Below, piece by piece: positions 12,801 to 24,298 of a stretch of DNA of 64,000 nt. The notes beneath the pieces were generated by a model. It ran no database searches, was not told where the DNA came from, and saw only the letters and a list, made by a program, of their open reading frames with translations. The stretch comes from Hydractinia symbiolongicarpus (taxonomy: Eukaryota; Cnidaria; Hydrozoa; Anthoathecata; Hydractiniidae). The stretch is from NCBI RefSeq assembly GCF_029227915.1, contig NC_079883.1, positions 19,776,001 through 19,840,000 of the forward strand, in the 5' to 3' direction. Every line of letters starts with the position of its first letter. Position 1 is the stretch's first letter. The translations under genes were made by a program, and so were the position numbers.

Positions 12801-12841
12801 AGAATTGGGACCATTTTAAAGATGTGTCTGCCAGCCGGTTT

Positions 12842-13160
12842 ATTACAAGCTCGTGAGCTTGTATTAAAACGCAAATGTGTCCCACAAGAATGGAAATTTT
12901 TGCCTCTCTGAGCACCGAAACGGGAGTAGTCGTGTGTTCGAATCTCATCTTGGTAATTATTTTTACTTTTTTTTTTTTTGCTGTTATATAAGATAAGTGT
13001 TCAAAATCATTTTTTAACTAACTGGTAAAGTAAAAGTGTCTCCATCAAAGTTTACAAAGGTGAATGTAAGCAGACTTAAGGTCTCCCAAATGCCTGGAAA
13101 GTAGTCTGCAAAATTTCCACAACATTACGTAAGAGAGAAACGAAGACAACCATCAACTTT
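12842..13160 (+). repeat. Dispersed SINE-like repeat, copy 1
   Basis: Highly similar, with small indels, to 46637-46975. It begins with a palindromic ACAAGCTCGTGAGCTTGT, has GTTCGAATCTC (12932-12945, similar to a tRNA-type pol III B box), then a T-rich tract, and ends near CACAACATTACGTAAGAGAG. A clear A box and a tRNA fold could not be shown. A second shared block follows in both places (13263-13385 and 47217-47332), so the mobile unit may be longer with a variable middle. Confidence 0.65.
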
Positions 13161-13262
13161 ATGCATTCCTCTTCTGGGCTTCAAATTCGAGGAGTTTTCC
13201 GTTCAAAAAGATATCACAAATCAATTTTGAAAAAATAACTGCATAGTGCGTAACAACTATTA

Positions 13263-13385
13263 TAGCCTATCTGAATAGCATAATATGTCGTTTCTAACTT
13301 CGTAACAGAAATCACAATCTGATTGACAGCTTTTTGTAAACTTTATTCGCGAGGTTGTTTACGTATATCATACGTCTTGTTTTAA
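13263..13385. repeat. Dispersed repeat, distal block of copy 1
   Basis: Contains CTTCGTAACAGAAATCACAA, then CTGATTGACAGC and a TACGTCTTG ending. It matches 47217-47332 with few differences. The same relative order to the SINE-like block at both sites suggests one composite repeat whose centre has diverged or been replaced. Confidence 0.6.
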
Positions 13386-13479
13386 ATTGCTGTAGCAAAA
13401 TATTTTGTGACAAGTTTATCACATCAAAATATAGCCGGTTGTTTTCCTCAATTTGCTTTGCAATTGTCTCATTAAATTT

Positions 13480-15290
13480 CAATTATAGGTGTAATCGTGC
13501 ACCTTTCTCGGATACTTCCTTAGTAAAGAAACATTCATCGTCTTCTTTACTGCTCTCAGGCACAACCACGTGTTCTGCCGGGGGTACTGCCGTCAATGAC
13601 GATACTTTAGCACTACCTGGGCCTTGGTTACTTAGTTTAAAGGGAATCATCATTTTCTCCAAAGATATTCTTGCACGATAAAACTGTTTCATCATATCAG
13701 CTGTTGAACCAACCTTTTGGAAAATGGGTGCTTAAAATTCTTTCGCGCAGTACACGATATCATCTTCGTAATTTCTTTTTGGTGCCAATAATGTTTTAGG
13801 TGCTTCAATAAAAAGATCGTTTTCCATCTGTAATTGGATATTGGCGGCATCGATAAGATCGTTAACTCCCTCAGTTAATTCAACAATTACAGTTTCGGAG
13901 CTCTGAATGTTGTAACATTTTTCATTAAGTATTTTAATTTTTACCAAAAGGCTCACTTTTTAGATTTAAAGTTTGAAAATCTTCTCGGCAACTCCTTCAG
14001 CATCGGAATTTCTTTATCCACATCACGCGACCTTCCTGTTTCTACCACATCTTTGTCATTTTCTACAGACATATAATTAATGTTGACAAAATCATTACCT
14101 TCATCTACTTGTGACGCAAGTAGATGCACTTCTCGGTCTAATGTAACGTAAGGATGTTCGCGAAATAGCGAAGAGACCTCTTCAAAATTTCGCATTCCTT
14201 TTGCTATGACTGCAAAAAAATGCTTGCATAAAATTCGATTTTTATGGAAGTACATGCAGGTACATTTACAGTGTCTGTTTGAACTTTCAAAATCCACCTC
14301 AAATTCTGAAACCACAGATGAAATAATTGAATTGCTTTTTACAAAGTAATTGGATTCATCCTTTTGACGAACAGAATCGATCATGCTGTCGTCACTTTAC
14401 CTCTATTCCAAAGCATTTCATCTACAAACCATTCATTCGATCCTTTAAAAAAATTGGAACGTCTGTGCGATACATTTTGTGCCGTACATTCATTTCTACA
14501 TACTTTGAGTGTAGCTTTGGGTAAAAAACTATCAATCAGCACAGTGAGTAGATCGTTAAGAGAACAGCCTTTTTAAGTTATGAGCTCGTCATATTTGAGA
14601 TCTTCGTTAATACGTTCAATTCCATTGTTCGTATTTACCATCATCAGATAAACTGGTCTGTATGCAAAAGACCATCTCTTTAGTTCTGAAGCCGTCCCGG
14701 GGTCAGAAAAGATACAAGATGCCCTGGGGACGAGGTTGGGCAACCATGTACCTATTGCTTGAAAGAAAAATCATGATTTTGTCAGATTTTATAATTTTTA
14801 TATTTTATATAATTTTATAATTGCATAACAATTTACCTTGAAACCATCTTTTCAATTTCCCCCTAAAATGTTCCCAATTATTCAAACTATCGATCGCATC
14901 TTTAAGTTTGTTTTCAGTAGTCACATTTGCAATTCTCCTGAGATGAGCTTTAACGTCATCGGCGAAGTTTACCACTTGGTTCTCATGTTTATTAACGAAC
15001 CTAATAACCCAATAACTTGGTAATAAGTATAGGCAGCTTCTTTTCCAGTGGCCCATTTTCTTTTTACAATATATATAAAAAAGATACAGGCGCTGGACAC
15101 GTGATTGACTCATACTAACTTTACACTTACACAGAATACACGGACTATTTCTCCTACCTACTCCAAGCTTGTTCCCTGTGAAAATGACATAGGAATATCT
15201 GTATGTCGGGGAAGACGTCTTGCAAAATTGAGATTTCTGCGTTGTCATAATCAACCATAGCATATTTAGGATTTACAGAAAGATTTAATT
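13480..15290 (-). pseudogene. Broken MULE-type transposase with SWIM zinc finger
   Basis: Several minus-strand pieces, in order. 15290-15150: MVDYDNAEISILQDVFPD then CHFHREQAW, the second catalytic aspartate and C-x2-H block of Mutator-like transposases. 15060-14805: a helical region with a frame change. 14735-14570: a stretch with the TNNGIER motif typical of MULE proteins, broken by stops and by a piece of a small MITE. 14384-13953: a SWIM zinc finger, CKC...CKHFFAVI. 13956-13480: a poorly conserved tail. Some breaks could be introns (a GTAGGA donor follows the HREQAW block), but several in-frame stops show it is dead. Confidence 0.75.
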
Positions 15291-15295
15291 CTTTT

Positions 15296-16600
15296 AAAAC
15301 GAAGCAGGGATAAAAAAAAATCAGATTAATTGAATTGAAAAGAAAAGAAAAAAGTTAAAAAAAAAAATAAAAATAAAAAAAAAAAAAAAAAAGTACCTTT
15401 TATTTTTTTCAAAGCATTGATCGTTGATTACTGCAACGACCTTAACAAAGGCGCAAATTACAACATGCAATGTTTAGCTATTTACTGTGGAAGGATACTA
15501 GACTAGTAAAAATCTCACTTAATATGATACATTCGTTTTCACAACCAGAAAAAACAAAGGCAAAGCATATTTTGTTGTTTTGTATGTCGCATCCATCAAA
15601 ACAAGATGACGTCCGTTTATGGAATAGAGTTTCTGCATTTGTTTGTTTTGATATATAAACAACAGTTTTCTATCCGAAAAGTTTCGCATTTTAATATTAC
15701 CATTTCCCTCCTCCTCTGTATCGTAATCGCTATCGTCGTCGTTATTATCGTCATCATCGGCTTTGTCAACATAAACAACCTCTTCATTTTTATGCCTTAA
15801 AACTCTAAAATGATAAATATTCCAATTTTTATGTTAAAGTTAAAAGTTAAAAAAAGCAATGTGTACTAGAGCAAACGCGACCATACCTTGGTGAGAAATG
15901 TAGCAAACGCGACCATACCTTGGTGAGAAATGTGCGTCAGCCCATCTACTTCATTCGTCTTTCAGTTGTTGTATGTTCTCTTGGTCGAATTTTGAATGAC
16001 GATTCTCCATCTTGACACGTGCTATCAAGTTTTTAATTTTTTTCTATTTGGATTGAATTTACAATGGAAAATTGATGGGTTTTTTTCACTAGCAAACACC
16101 TCACGTCGTACGAACTACTGAGAAGATCGTCGCAAATAGCGAAGATCGTTGTGATAGCGATGGCAGCCTAAGAAAAAATATATTCAATGCATTGTCGCGT
16201 TAATAACACAACAACAACAGTTACGTACGCAAGTACCTTTTGGAAGTTTGTTGATGTACTCTAACTTGCCAAAACATTTTGTAGATGTTGAATTACGTTT
16301 ATCTTCAAACGCTTTTTTGATCTTTTTAGAGGTTGCGCTTCTTTGCCATGAAGTGTTTTTGCTTATTGCGTACTCTGGGAAGACAAAAATTATTTCACAT
16401 GAAACTCTACAGGACAATTCATTTTTTTGTTTGGTTGTGTTAGCTTTCTTGTTTGACACATCTTAGGGTGGTCACTAAGAAGTCTCTTTTCTCTCTCTGA
16501 GTGATGCTTTTCATTTTTACCAACATTTTTATCTTTGCCCTGATGACATGGTCTACCGTCATAACCGAGAGGTAAAGCGTTATCCTTTCCATTATGGTGC
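15296..16600. other. Intergenic stretch with an A-rich tract and a short tandem duplication
   Basis: 15345-15392 is an A-rich tract. At 15871-15931 a 31-base unit beginning GCAAACGCGACCATACCTTG occurs twice in tandem. No coding domain is recognisable in the open frames around 16180-16650. Confidence 0.5.
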
Positions 16601-16609
16601 CAATTATGG

Positions 16610-17280
16610 CGTCAATAAGGACGGGCAAACCCATGGATTTATCCACGGGCTACTGACTATCTCTTTAATAATAGCCGTATTCCGTCTGTCTGTTTGTGCG
16701 CAAGAAACACGTCGTGTTACGGAGACACGAAATGTGCGATATATAAAGGACGGGCTACCCCGTGGATTTTTCCACGGGCAACGACTAGTCTCTTTATTAC
16801 TAGCCGTCGTCTGTCTGTGTGTCCGCGAAAGCAGCGTCCTGTAACGGAAACACGAAAATTTTAAAATGCGCACGAATATCAAATTCGATATATTTTTATC
16901 CACTTTGTTGCGACGGGTAAATATAATGGACGGGCGAACCCGTGGATTTTTCTACGGGCAACGACTATCTCTATTATAATAGCCGCATTCCGTCTGTCTG
17001 TTTTGCGCGAGAAAAAAGTCGTGTTACGGAAACACGAAATGCGATATATAAAGGACGGGCGACTCCGTGGATTCTTCCACGGGCAACGACTAGTCTCTTT
17101 AATAATAGCCGTATTCCGTCTGTCTGTTTGTGCGCGAGAAAAACCTTGTGCTATGGAAACACAAAATATGCGATATATAAAGGACGGACGGTCCCGTGGA
17201 CTATCCATGGGTTACCGGCTAGTCTCCATATTATAATACCCGTATAAGTCTGTCTGTCTGTCTGACACGCAAAATGGTAG
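16610..17280 (+). repeat. Tandem array of five hairpin-bearing units, about 130 bp each
   Basis: Units begin near 16610, 16745, 16925, 17049 and 17181. Each has TATATAAAGGACGGGC (first unit diverged), then a hairpin of CCCGTGGA / T-rich loop / CCACGGG, then CAACGACTAGTCTCTTTA, ATAATAGCCGTATT, CCGTCTGTCTGT and a GTGTTACGGAAACACGAAAT hairpin. The second unit is longer (about 180 bp) because of an extra segment. A sixth partial hairpin at 17446-17470 was separated from the array by a MITE insertion. I cannot assign it to a known satellite or gene. Confidence 0.8.
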
Positions 17281-17339
17281 CTTAGCTGCGCAAGTAGCGA
17301 GACGCACGCGATACAGTATAAAAACATAGTGCGAACCCG

Positions 17340-17442
17340 CAACCTCGTCCCCAGGGTCTTGTGGCCCCTGAGCCGTTAAGTGGACAACCTTTTCGCCGCT
17401 ATCAACTTATTAACAAGGCAAAATGCCCTGAGAACGAGGTTG
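17340..17442. mobile_element. 103-bp MITE with CAACCTCG termini and 9-bp target duplication
   Basis: Starts CAACCTCGTCCCCAGGG and ends GCCCTGAGAACGAGGTTG, imperfect terminal inverted repeats. It is flanked by GCGAACCCG (17331-17339) and GTGAACCCG (17443-17451), a 9-bp target duplication with one mismatch. The target is a unit of the hairpin array, which dates the insertion after the array formed. A 9-bp duplication is typical of MULE-type transposition. Confidence 0.75.
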
Positions 17443-17879
17443 GTGAACCCGTGGATTTTTTCCACGGGCTAACGACTAGTTTCTTAAAAAACTGGCGGGG
17501 TGAATATGTAAGCAAATATGGCTTCCAACAACATAAAAAAGAAAATAGCGATACTGTTGATGCTTGAAACAACTGTGTTATCACTATTAATTATTTCTCA
17601 AATTCTTTGAAAATTACCATCATTTCTGACCAATTTAAATATTATTCATTAACATCTCCCACACGCTTGAAACAGGAATAAAAGTTAATCTTAGATCATT
17701 CTCAATTGTAATTTTAGTGAAACCTGGTGTTTTCAGCATGTTTCATGGTTTTGTTGTCTTTTATTACAAATACACTATGATACAAAAACAAATATGTCTA
17801 TTGATATGTATTAATAGTGATAATTATTTGCTCCTCCAAGGTTACATAAACTTTTTCCGTACTTTGCCACCGGGTTTTT

Positions 17880-18225
17880 CTGTTTACATGAGCAAATATC
17901 CATCCCGTTTTACCGGGATCCCGGGTCACTTACCCCGGATCTCGGTTGACCGAGTTTCCCGTTGTAACTGGGGCGAGATGAATATGCGCCCAACCTCGAC
18001 CTCAGGCCTATTTTTCTCTTTCTGACAATCTCGGACGGCGAGAGGAAATTCATTTCTTCGCGCCGTCCGAGAAAAAAATCAAAAAAGCGAAAAATTGCCC
18101 CGGGAACGAGGTTGATATGCACCATATAAACACGATTTCAATTTTCAGCGTTCTTCCGCAAATATCTGAGATCTCGGTCATGCGCGGGATATCTCGGTGG
18201 ACCGAGTTTCCCGGTCTCATATAAA
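17880..18225. repeat. Inverted-repeat element around CTCGGT-GACCGAG motifs
   Basis: Both sides carry ATCTCGGTTGACCGAGTTTC-like sequence (17938-17960 and 18190-18212) and GCAAATATC, partly in direct and partly in inverted order, plus CCCGGGAT palindromes at 17905-17935. A small MITE is nested in the middle. Its outer borders are not clear. Confidence 0.5.
17991..18114. mobile_element. 124-bp MITE, second CAACCTCG family member
   Basis: Starts CAACCTCGACCTCAGG and ends CCCCGGGAACGAGGTTG. It is flanked by ATATGCGCC (17982-17990) and ATATGCACC (18115-18123), a 9-bp duplication with one mismatch. Inside, TCTCGGACGGCG and CGCCGTCCGAGA form a 12-bp perfect stem. Partial relatives are at 14692-14735, 21878-21897 and 40497-40536. 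Confidence 0.75.
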
Positions 18226-18229
18226 AAGG

Positions 18230-19400
18230 CCCATAAAGCAACTTCTTCATCACTGTCGTTCCCGCTACTCATAATTATTTTAACAAAAAAAAGTCAAATT
18301 TAAAATTTCTTTTCCTCAACGACAAAAAATCTTATTAAGATCAGGCTTCACTTTTTCGGAATGATTTGTTGATTAATTTAATATGTTTTCTCATAATTAT
18401 TACGTCATGTCATGAGTAATAATACATTTGAAATAATTTAAAAATGTTTTATGGACCACAATTTGGCCGATACGAACTAGCCACCAAACTAGCTTTTGAT
18501 CCAGTCAAAACAACTTTCAAAATGTATGGCCTACGTGGTATTCAAGTTTTGTGTAGCGCACATGTCTGCAAAATTAACCACTTGTTGATTACCAGGGGAT
18601 TTGCCTCTTCCTTATTAAGAATGGTAGGCTTACATTTGTTTTATTTTTTATGCCTTTACCACTAAAAACTAGCTAGCTAGCTATGTATTATTTATATGTT
18701 GTTTAGCCTTTTGTAGCCAGCTAGCCATACTTATTTATTTTGGTGAGTTTTGTGCAGCAGCTTGGAGCCAAAACATTCGTTCTAAAGCAACTTCAAAATA
18801 CGTGACTTCGAGTTAGGACAATATTTTCCATTTTTCTCACTCATATGAAAGAGCTTGAAAGGTTGTCTAGGAATTTGAATATTTTTTTTAAAATCCTTGA
18901 TTGGTTCTTTAGAATTTGGACTAAGAAGATTAACTAATTATGCATGATGTCATGTCTCAGCAAGGGAGTTAGTTTAACATTTTTAAAAAGTCATACAGAG
19001 TTAAAAATATTTTCTGGCCGTTAACTTTGACGGGTTTTGAACATTTTACATAATTTTTTTTATTTAGTTAGCTACCATAATTATGCTCAATGACGCATAG
19101 TCATGACGTCACAATTTCGCATAATTAGCGCTACTTTTAAGATCTTTTTAATATCTCGAGAACGGATAAAAATTTTTGAAAAAAATAAAAAGATTTCTAG
19201 ACAACTTTCAAAGATCTTTCATATGAGCTCAACTTGATTTTTAGCCGTAGGTAACCTTTAAGACTTGTTAACATTGTAGATCATACTATGTTGAAATGCA
19301 ATTACTTTCTTAGTAGTAAGAAAGTTATTGCATTCTTATTGCAGAAAAAGCTCTCACACTGAGGACTAATATTTTCACCAGTCACTATGTGTACAGTCCT
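18230..19400. other. Intergenic AT-rich stretch
   Basis: No coding domain, RNA gene or terminal repeat recognised. CTAGCTAG-rich short runs occur near 18670-18725. Confidence 0.5.
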
Positions 19401-20552
19401 GATCGCGAGTAACTATACACGAGTACGGGTACATTAAATGCCGAGTAAAGTGCAAGACGAGTATGAGCAATCAGCGAGTACACTACTCCATACCCTCGAG
19501 TATAGCCTCTTACGCATGCGAGTACAGTAAGTGAATGATTTGTGAGTGCGTGTGCGAGCATAAGATAAAAAACGGGAATTTGTCGTAGCGTAATTTTTAT
19601 CGATAGCTCACATTCTGCTACCTTACACAAAAACTTTAATTTTTTTTTAATGTTTCAACAAATTCTCTTTAGTTTACATAAAAATGTATACGTTGCTGTA
19701 ATGGCTCTTTATAACTTTGAATTTATCTAGTTAATTTCTCTCTGACGAGGAAACCCTTTGCTATTTACATCTGTTATCTAAATGCTTTATGCTAAATGTT
19801 TTGTTGCTACATTCAAACATCATTCCTTTTTCTTTGCAAGCATAAATTAAACAATGAACTCTGGAGACCAAATTAAGCCAACGAATTTTGAGTGAGTTCC
19901 CTAAATTATAAGTAGCTTTCAAGTCTATCGTGTAGCTATCAGCATTTCGCCATTTTGAAAGTTTAAAGGAGCATTTCAGCACTAAATTTCAGTTTGCTTG
20001 AAAGTTACGACTCTGTCGTAAGGCAATTGAGGTTCTCCCTCGTTCTGGCTATGATATATAGCTTGCGTTGGTGCGCACTTTCCCGCAGTTGAGTTGAATA
20101 TAACGTGAATCAGTTTAGACTCGTCTGGCTCTTCGGAGTGTCAGGTCCCTGTGGCATGGTTCCAAATGGGACTGCTGATTCGATCGTAAATCAACAAAAT
20201 GCCAGGGCTTAAAGTGTTAGCATGTAATCTCAATGCCAACTTCAACTCACTATTGATCAAAGAAAACTAACGAACAAAAAAAATAACACTGTGAAAATAG
20301 TGTTTTTCAATAAATCCAACACCAACATAAAAGCATATTGGGCGCAAGTGCATTCTTCGCCAGTTTCTCGATTAATTATATTGTTTGCCTTTCGAGCACG
20401 CTAGTGAGTCCTGTGTGAGTACAGTAGCAAAAATGTGCGAGTATTTTTGACGTACTCGTACGCCCATTATACTCGTCGCGTACTCGTGGAATACCCACGG
20501 AAGAAATTACTTGTACCCATAGTTTTATACTCGTGTATAGTTACTCGCGATC
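19401..20552. mobile_element. 1152-bp TIR element with perfect 25-bp termini
   Basis: GATCGCGAGTAACTATACAC then GAGTA at the left end is matched perfectly, in reverse complement, at 20528-20552. Sub-terminal ACTCG/CGAGT words are abundant just inside both ends (19430-19510 and 20395-20500). There is no transposase-like frame. The flanking bases do not show a clear target duplication, so the family is unassigned. Confidence 0.75.
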
Positions 20553-20712
20553 GGATTTCATGAAGAGAACAACACAATCAACAATTTTTTTGGAGGTGAA
20601 AAGTTTCCGTATTTTAGGTGAAGAGAGTGCTGATCTAGACACATTTTGGAGTGTTAGGAACAATGTTAGGAAGTTTAAGCAAAGATAATTTTTTGGAGCA
20701 TAATCTAGATAG

Positions 20713-21190
20713 ACGAGGGTGCTGATAAGCCGCATAAGCCGTAAAAAGAACATGCGTTTTCGGGCCAGTTCGGCGTTTTTAAAAAAATTTAGGTATTTGG
20801 CCGAAAAAACCCGCATAGTCGGGACTGCACTACAATGCCGGAAAAAAAAAGATTCACCATAAATTACTCTCAAAGAATTATTTAAAAAAGTATAAAAATT
20901 AAAGTGAACTAACTATATGGTAACTAAGCTCTGATAGTTTTGATAAGATTTACTTAATAAATAACTTATATATAAACTTTATTACCTCCTTTATCTTCAA
21001 GCGCGTTCTTTCAACTGTCGTCCACCATGTTTATGTTACAAGGTGTTGCATTTCGGGAATGTTCCGTGTGAGTTCGGGCGTGTTCGGAAAAGTGCGGGCG
21101 GTTTCGGCGGACAACCGTCAATTTAATTCGAAAAGTCGCCAGAACTCACCCTTATATATGCGGGCGTTTGCGGCTTATCGGCACCCTCTT
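20713..21190. mobile_element. 478-bp MITE with 9-bp target duplication TCTAGATAG
   Basis: The ends read ACGAGGGTGCTGATAAGCCG and, in reverse complement, AAGAGGGTGCCGATAAGCCG. Identical TCTAGATAG copies flank it (20704-20712 and 21191-21199). Inside, CGG/CGAA-rich words repeat (GTTCGGGCGTGTTCGG, GTGCGGGCGGTTTCGG). The duplication length fits a MULE-like or related superfamily. No coding frame. Confidence 0.8.
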
Positions 21191-21199
21191 TCTAGATAG

Positions 21200-22366
21200 C
21201 TAAGCATCCTTTCCAGACAGATTTTTATTGTGGTGACGCCACTCAATATCGTTTGTAGACCATTTTTCGCCGCCCTGTAAACTGTCATTAGCCACAGGAG
21301 ATTAATTTTCGTGAGTTTTTGACAATTTTGCATAAATTAGTTCTGGCGAAAAATATTTTCTTTTTGAAAAATATCTCGCAAAATTTTTTCCCGGTCTTTT
21401 TCCGACTTACCAGTTTTTATTACCAAAAGTGAGTCAGTCGGAGGACGCGAACACAACATATTTTTGATCACGGCCTAATTATTCTTCCATTTCCACATTT
21501 TTTAGCATTCTCCCCCCTACGAACTAGGTTTGTTTTCACCCTGCAAAATTTTAAAAATGGCGGATGTAGCACAAATGTGATTCGTCAATTAAGCAAAATA
21601 TCAATCATCGCTATGGCAACAAAGCTGAACCGAATTGCCGAATACATGGCACGCATAAATCTATTTTATTTTTTCTATTTTCCAATTTTTCTGGGTTTAT
21701 TTTAGTCCTGTAAGTGGTGTAAAATTGCTAAAGATATTAACAAAACATCTTTTTTCATTTTAGGAAGTAATTTATAATAAGTAAATACCATATAAACAGT
21801 GAACAAAGAGACGCTGACTTGTGCAACTTTGTACTCACTGCCATGATATGCCATTTTGTTTGTAGTGCTAGTTACCCCCAACCTTGTCCCCAGGGTTAAT
21901 ATTTTCTCTGTAGATTATCCATAACGATACTAAAACCGGGGGTTATTTTTCTTTTATTTAGAGGATGTTCTTTTATACAGTTTAAAATTTTAAAATAAAA
22001 TGTTCATACACACATGTACAGTACTGGAATCAGGACACCTAACATCGTGGACCACTTTTGCGTCTGTTATGATACATCTTTAAACATTATAATAATCACT
22101 TAATTAATGTCATGATATAATAATGCAATTAAATATATATAATTGTTTTTTTGTTTGTCTTTTAAATCAAAATTAGTTGTTTTACGCTTCTCTTTGTTTA
22201 GACAACTCCAATTAAAATAGTTGTTCTACAAGCCCGACCGACCCTAATTTTCAAGAAATCAAAAAAAAAAATAATAATAATAATAATATCAAGCAAAACA
22301 GTTTTAAAGAAAAAGATGGAAACAAACAAACATTTTTTTATCCCATATCCCATGTAACACCCTTCT
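21200..22366. other. Intergenic stretch with a MITE end fragment
   Basis: No gene recognised. CAACCTTGTCCCCAGGG at 21880-21897 is the end of a CAACCTCG-type MITE without its partner. A TAA microsatellite lies near 22270-22290. Confidence 0.45.
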
Positions 22367-22371
22367 TCGTT

Positions 22372-22625
22372 AGGGATCGTCTCAAAATGTTTATGTTTTT
22401 TTCGTATAATTTTACGACACTACAAAGTACTTCGTTTCATTAAACGAATGTCATAGTAAGTGCTTCATTGAAAATAAAAAATATAAACGAAATTTATACA
22501 AACTTTTTTAAAACATGATACGAACTTAACGAAGTTTTTTTATCATACAAAATGAAATGATACGAACTTTGAACGAAGTAAATTGCTATATGATTTTGAA
22601 ACGAACTTCAAAAGTACCGGCGTAA
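22372..22625. mobile_element. Possible MITE of GGGATCGTCTC family, truncating a copia-like pol
   Basis: Begins TTAGGGATCGTCTCAAAA like the element at 28272 and is packed with CGTTTCATT / ATGATACGAAC words in both orientations. The coding trace of the copia-like polymerase begins right after it (about 22640), so it or an associated deletion cut that gene. The right terminus is not matched. Confidence 0.45.
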
Positions 22626-22639
22626 TTGCGCATAATTAT

Positions 22640-23445
22640 GTCAATACGAAACCAATAGGGTGACCTTGCAGAAATGCAAACTTTATATCCAATGCCACAC
22701 AATTCCAATTCTTGCAGGCTGCTATTCCAAAAAGCATATGAAGTGTGTCTTTAGCTGCAGTTGGTGAGCCACGTTGCAGTTTGTGCTCTTCCTCAAATCC
22801 TCTAACAACAAAACGTGCCTAAAACTTTAGAGGAATCCACTTCTTTTTCTGTGATAATCCATCTTGCCGATATCTTATTTTGTTTACCATCCGGAACCTT
22901 TTGAACGACATCAAACAATTTCAAGTTGTCTAATTCCTTCTGTTTTGCTTCAACTGCTTATAAAATATCATGTACATGTTCTGGAAGAATAACTACATTG
23001 ACACTTTCACTTTTTTTCAATCTTCCACATCCTTAAAATCTAGGCACATTTCATCATTTGTACCTTCTTTCGTTATGTTGTACCAACTACTATACCTCCT
23101 TTTTCCACCTCTACTTATCACTTTCGCTAAAAACCATTTTGGTACACCTTTCATTTTCATTTCTTTGGGAAAATCATGTTCTTTTCTAACAGACACATGT
23201 TGTTCTCCTTGCAAATTCATTCCTACTTCCAGTACATCTAAAACATTTTCCTCATGTTTACTTCTGTTAAGTTGTTCTTGTTGCACAGGTGTTGCATTTT
23301 TTTTCAGCGTCTAAATCAATCACTACTTTTGCTGTTCTGTTCTCTGTTCTCTTTAAGATTTGTATTGTCAAGTTTATTCCGATTAGAGCCAGAAAATTCT
23401 TGGCCCACTCTAACTAATCGACAAGGTAGGACTCAAGGTAGGATA
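22640..23445 (-). pseudogene. Ty1/copia-like pol, reverse-transcriptase part (split gene, second half)
   Basis: On the minus strand this gives PCRLVRVGQEFS next to the junction, then a linker with VPKWFLAKVISRGG (23017-23286), then ARWIITEKEVD, RFVVRGFEEEHKLQRGSPTA and DIKFAFLQG, the start of a Ty1/copia reverse transcriptase with its motif A. Stops and at least one frameshift are present. The gene runs on from the integrase at 27334-27990 across the inserted 3.9-kb element. Confidence 0.8.
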
Positions 23446-24298
23446 TACAGTCCAGTCCAGATGTAAGCGTAAATGTACGCACAACTTGCAAAAATACTTT
23501 CTTTCATTCAAAAACACAATAAGATAACGAGTTCCTTTCAAATTGCACGAAAATAATTGCTTTGTGTTAAAAACAAAAGCATAGCGAGAAACATTGTTTA
23601 TAAACAATACTCTGCGTGAGAGAAAATTAAAGGCAAAGGCTATTGAATTTTTATTTTTTTTTAACAACGAAACTAATTAAAGTAAGGCGATTTTAATTTC
23701 GATATATTTTAAAAACAAGCTCTTTTAAAAAAACAACAAATCCAATGGTCTAAATATTAAAAAAAAACTAATGCTGTTACTTTATAAAACTTTTAGTAAT
23801 ATTTATTTATCATCGAAACATATTTTTTAACATGCAAAACTTTTAAAAGTTCTTTTTATAAAAAGCAACGTTTAACAACGCAAACGGAAAAGCCCTACGT
23901 TCAAGACTTTTCCCTTCACGATAAAATTTCGAAAACAAATTAAATTTCAAAACCAAAGACAGAAAAAATATAAAAATAAAACTTTTGACGTTCTTAAAAG
24001 ATCAAAACACTCATTGTGATTTTGTTTTTTAAATTTTAATACTGAAGAAAGAGTCTAAAAATATAACTTTTGAGGCGCATAAAAGAGGAAAACGCTCGTT
24101 GTGGGAACATTCTGTTCTGGTAATTATAAAAAGATACTAAGTCAAAAACGTGTTTTTTCTAAAAAATAAATCTTTGAAAAAGAGTTAGTACAAACTTTAA
24201 AAAATATTACTAAAAAAAGAGGCATAAAATTGCATATAGTCACTGTTATTTAGTTTCAGTCGTTGTAAGTACTCGTTCATCGCATTAACTATGCCTGC

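Noticed and set aside
12925-12960. Possible tRNA gene (GTTCGAATCTC)
   Set aside because: Only the B-box-like part is present; no acceptor stem, anticodon arm or A box could be paired around it. Kept as SINE-like feature only.
16548-17247. Several overlapping open frames of 70-110 codons on both strands
   Set aside because: They translate the tandem hairpin array; repeated GACGGG...CACGGG units keep frames open by chance.
16610-17280. Hammerhead or other self-cleaving ribozyme in the repeat units
   Set aside because: No CTGATGA core next to a GAAA box was found in the units.
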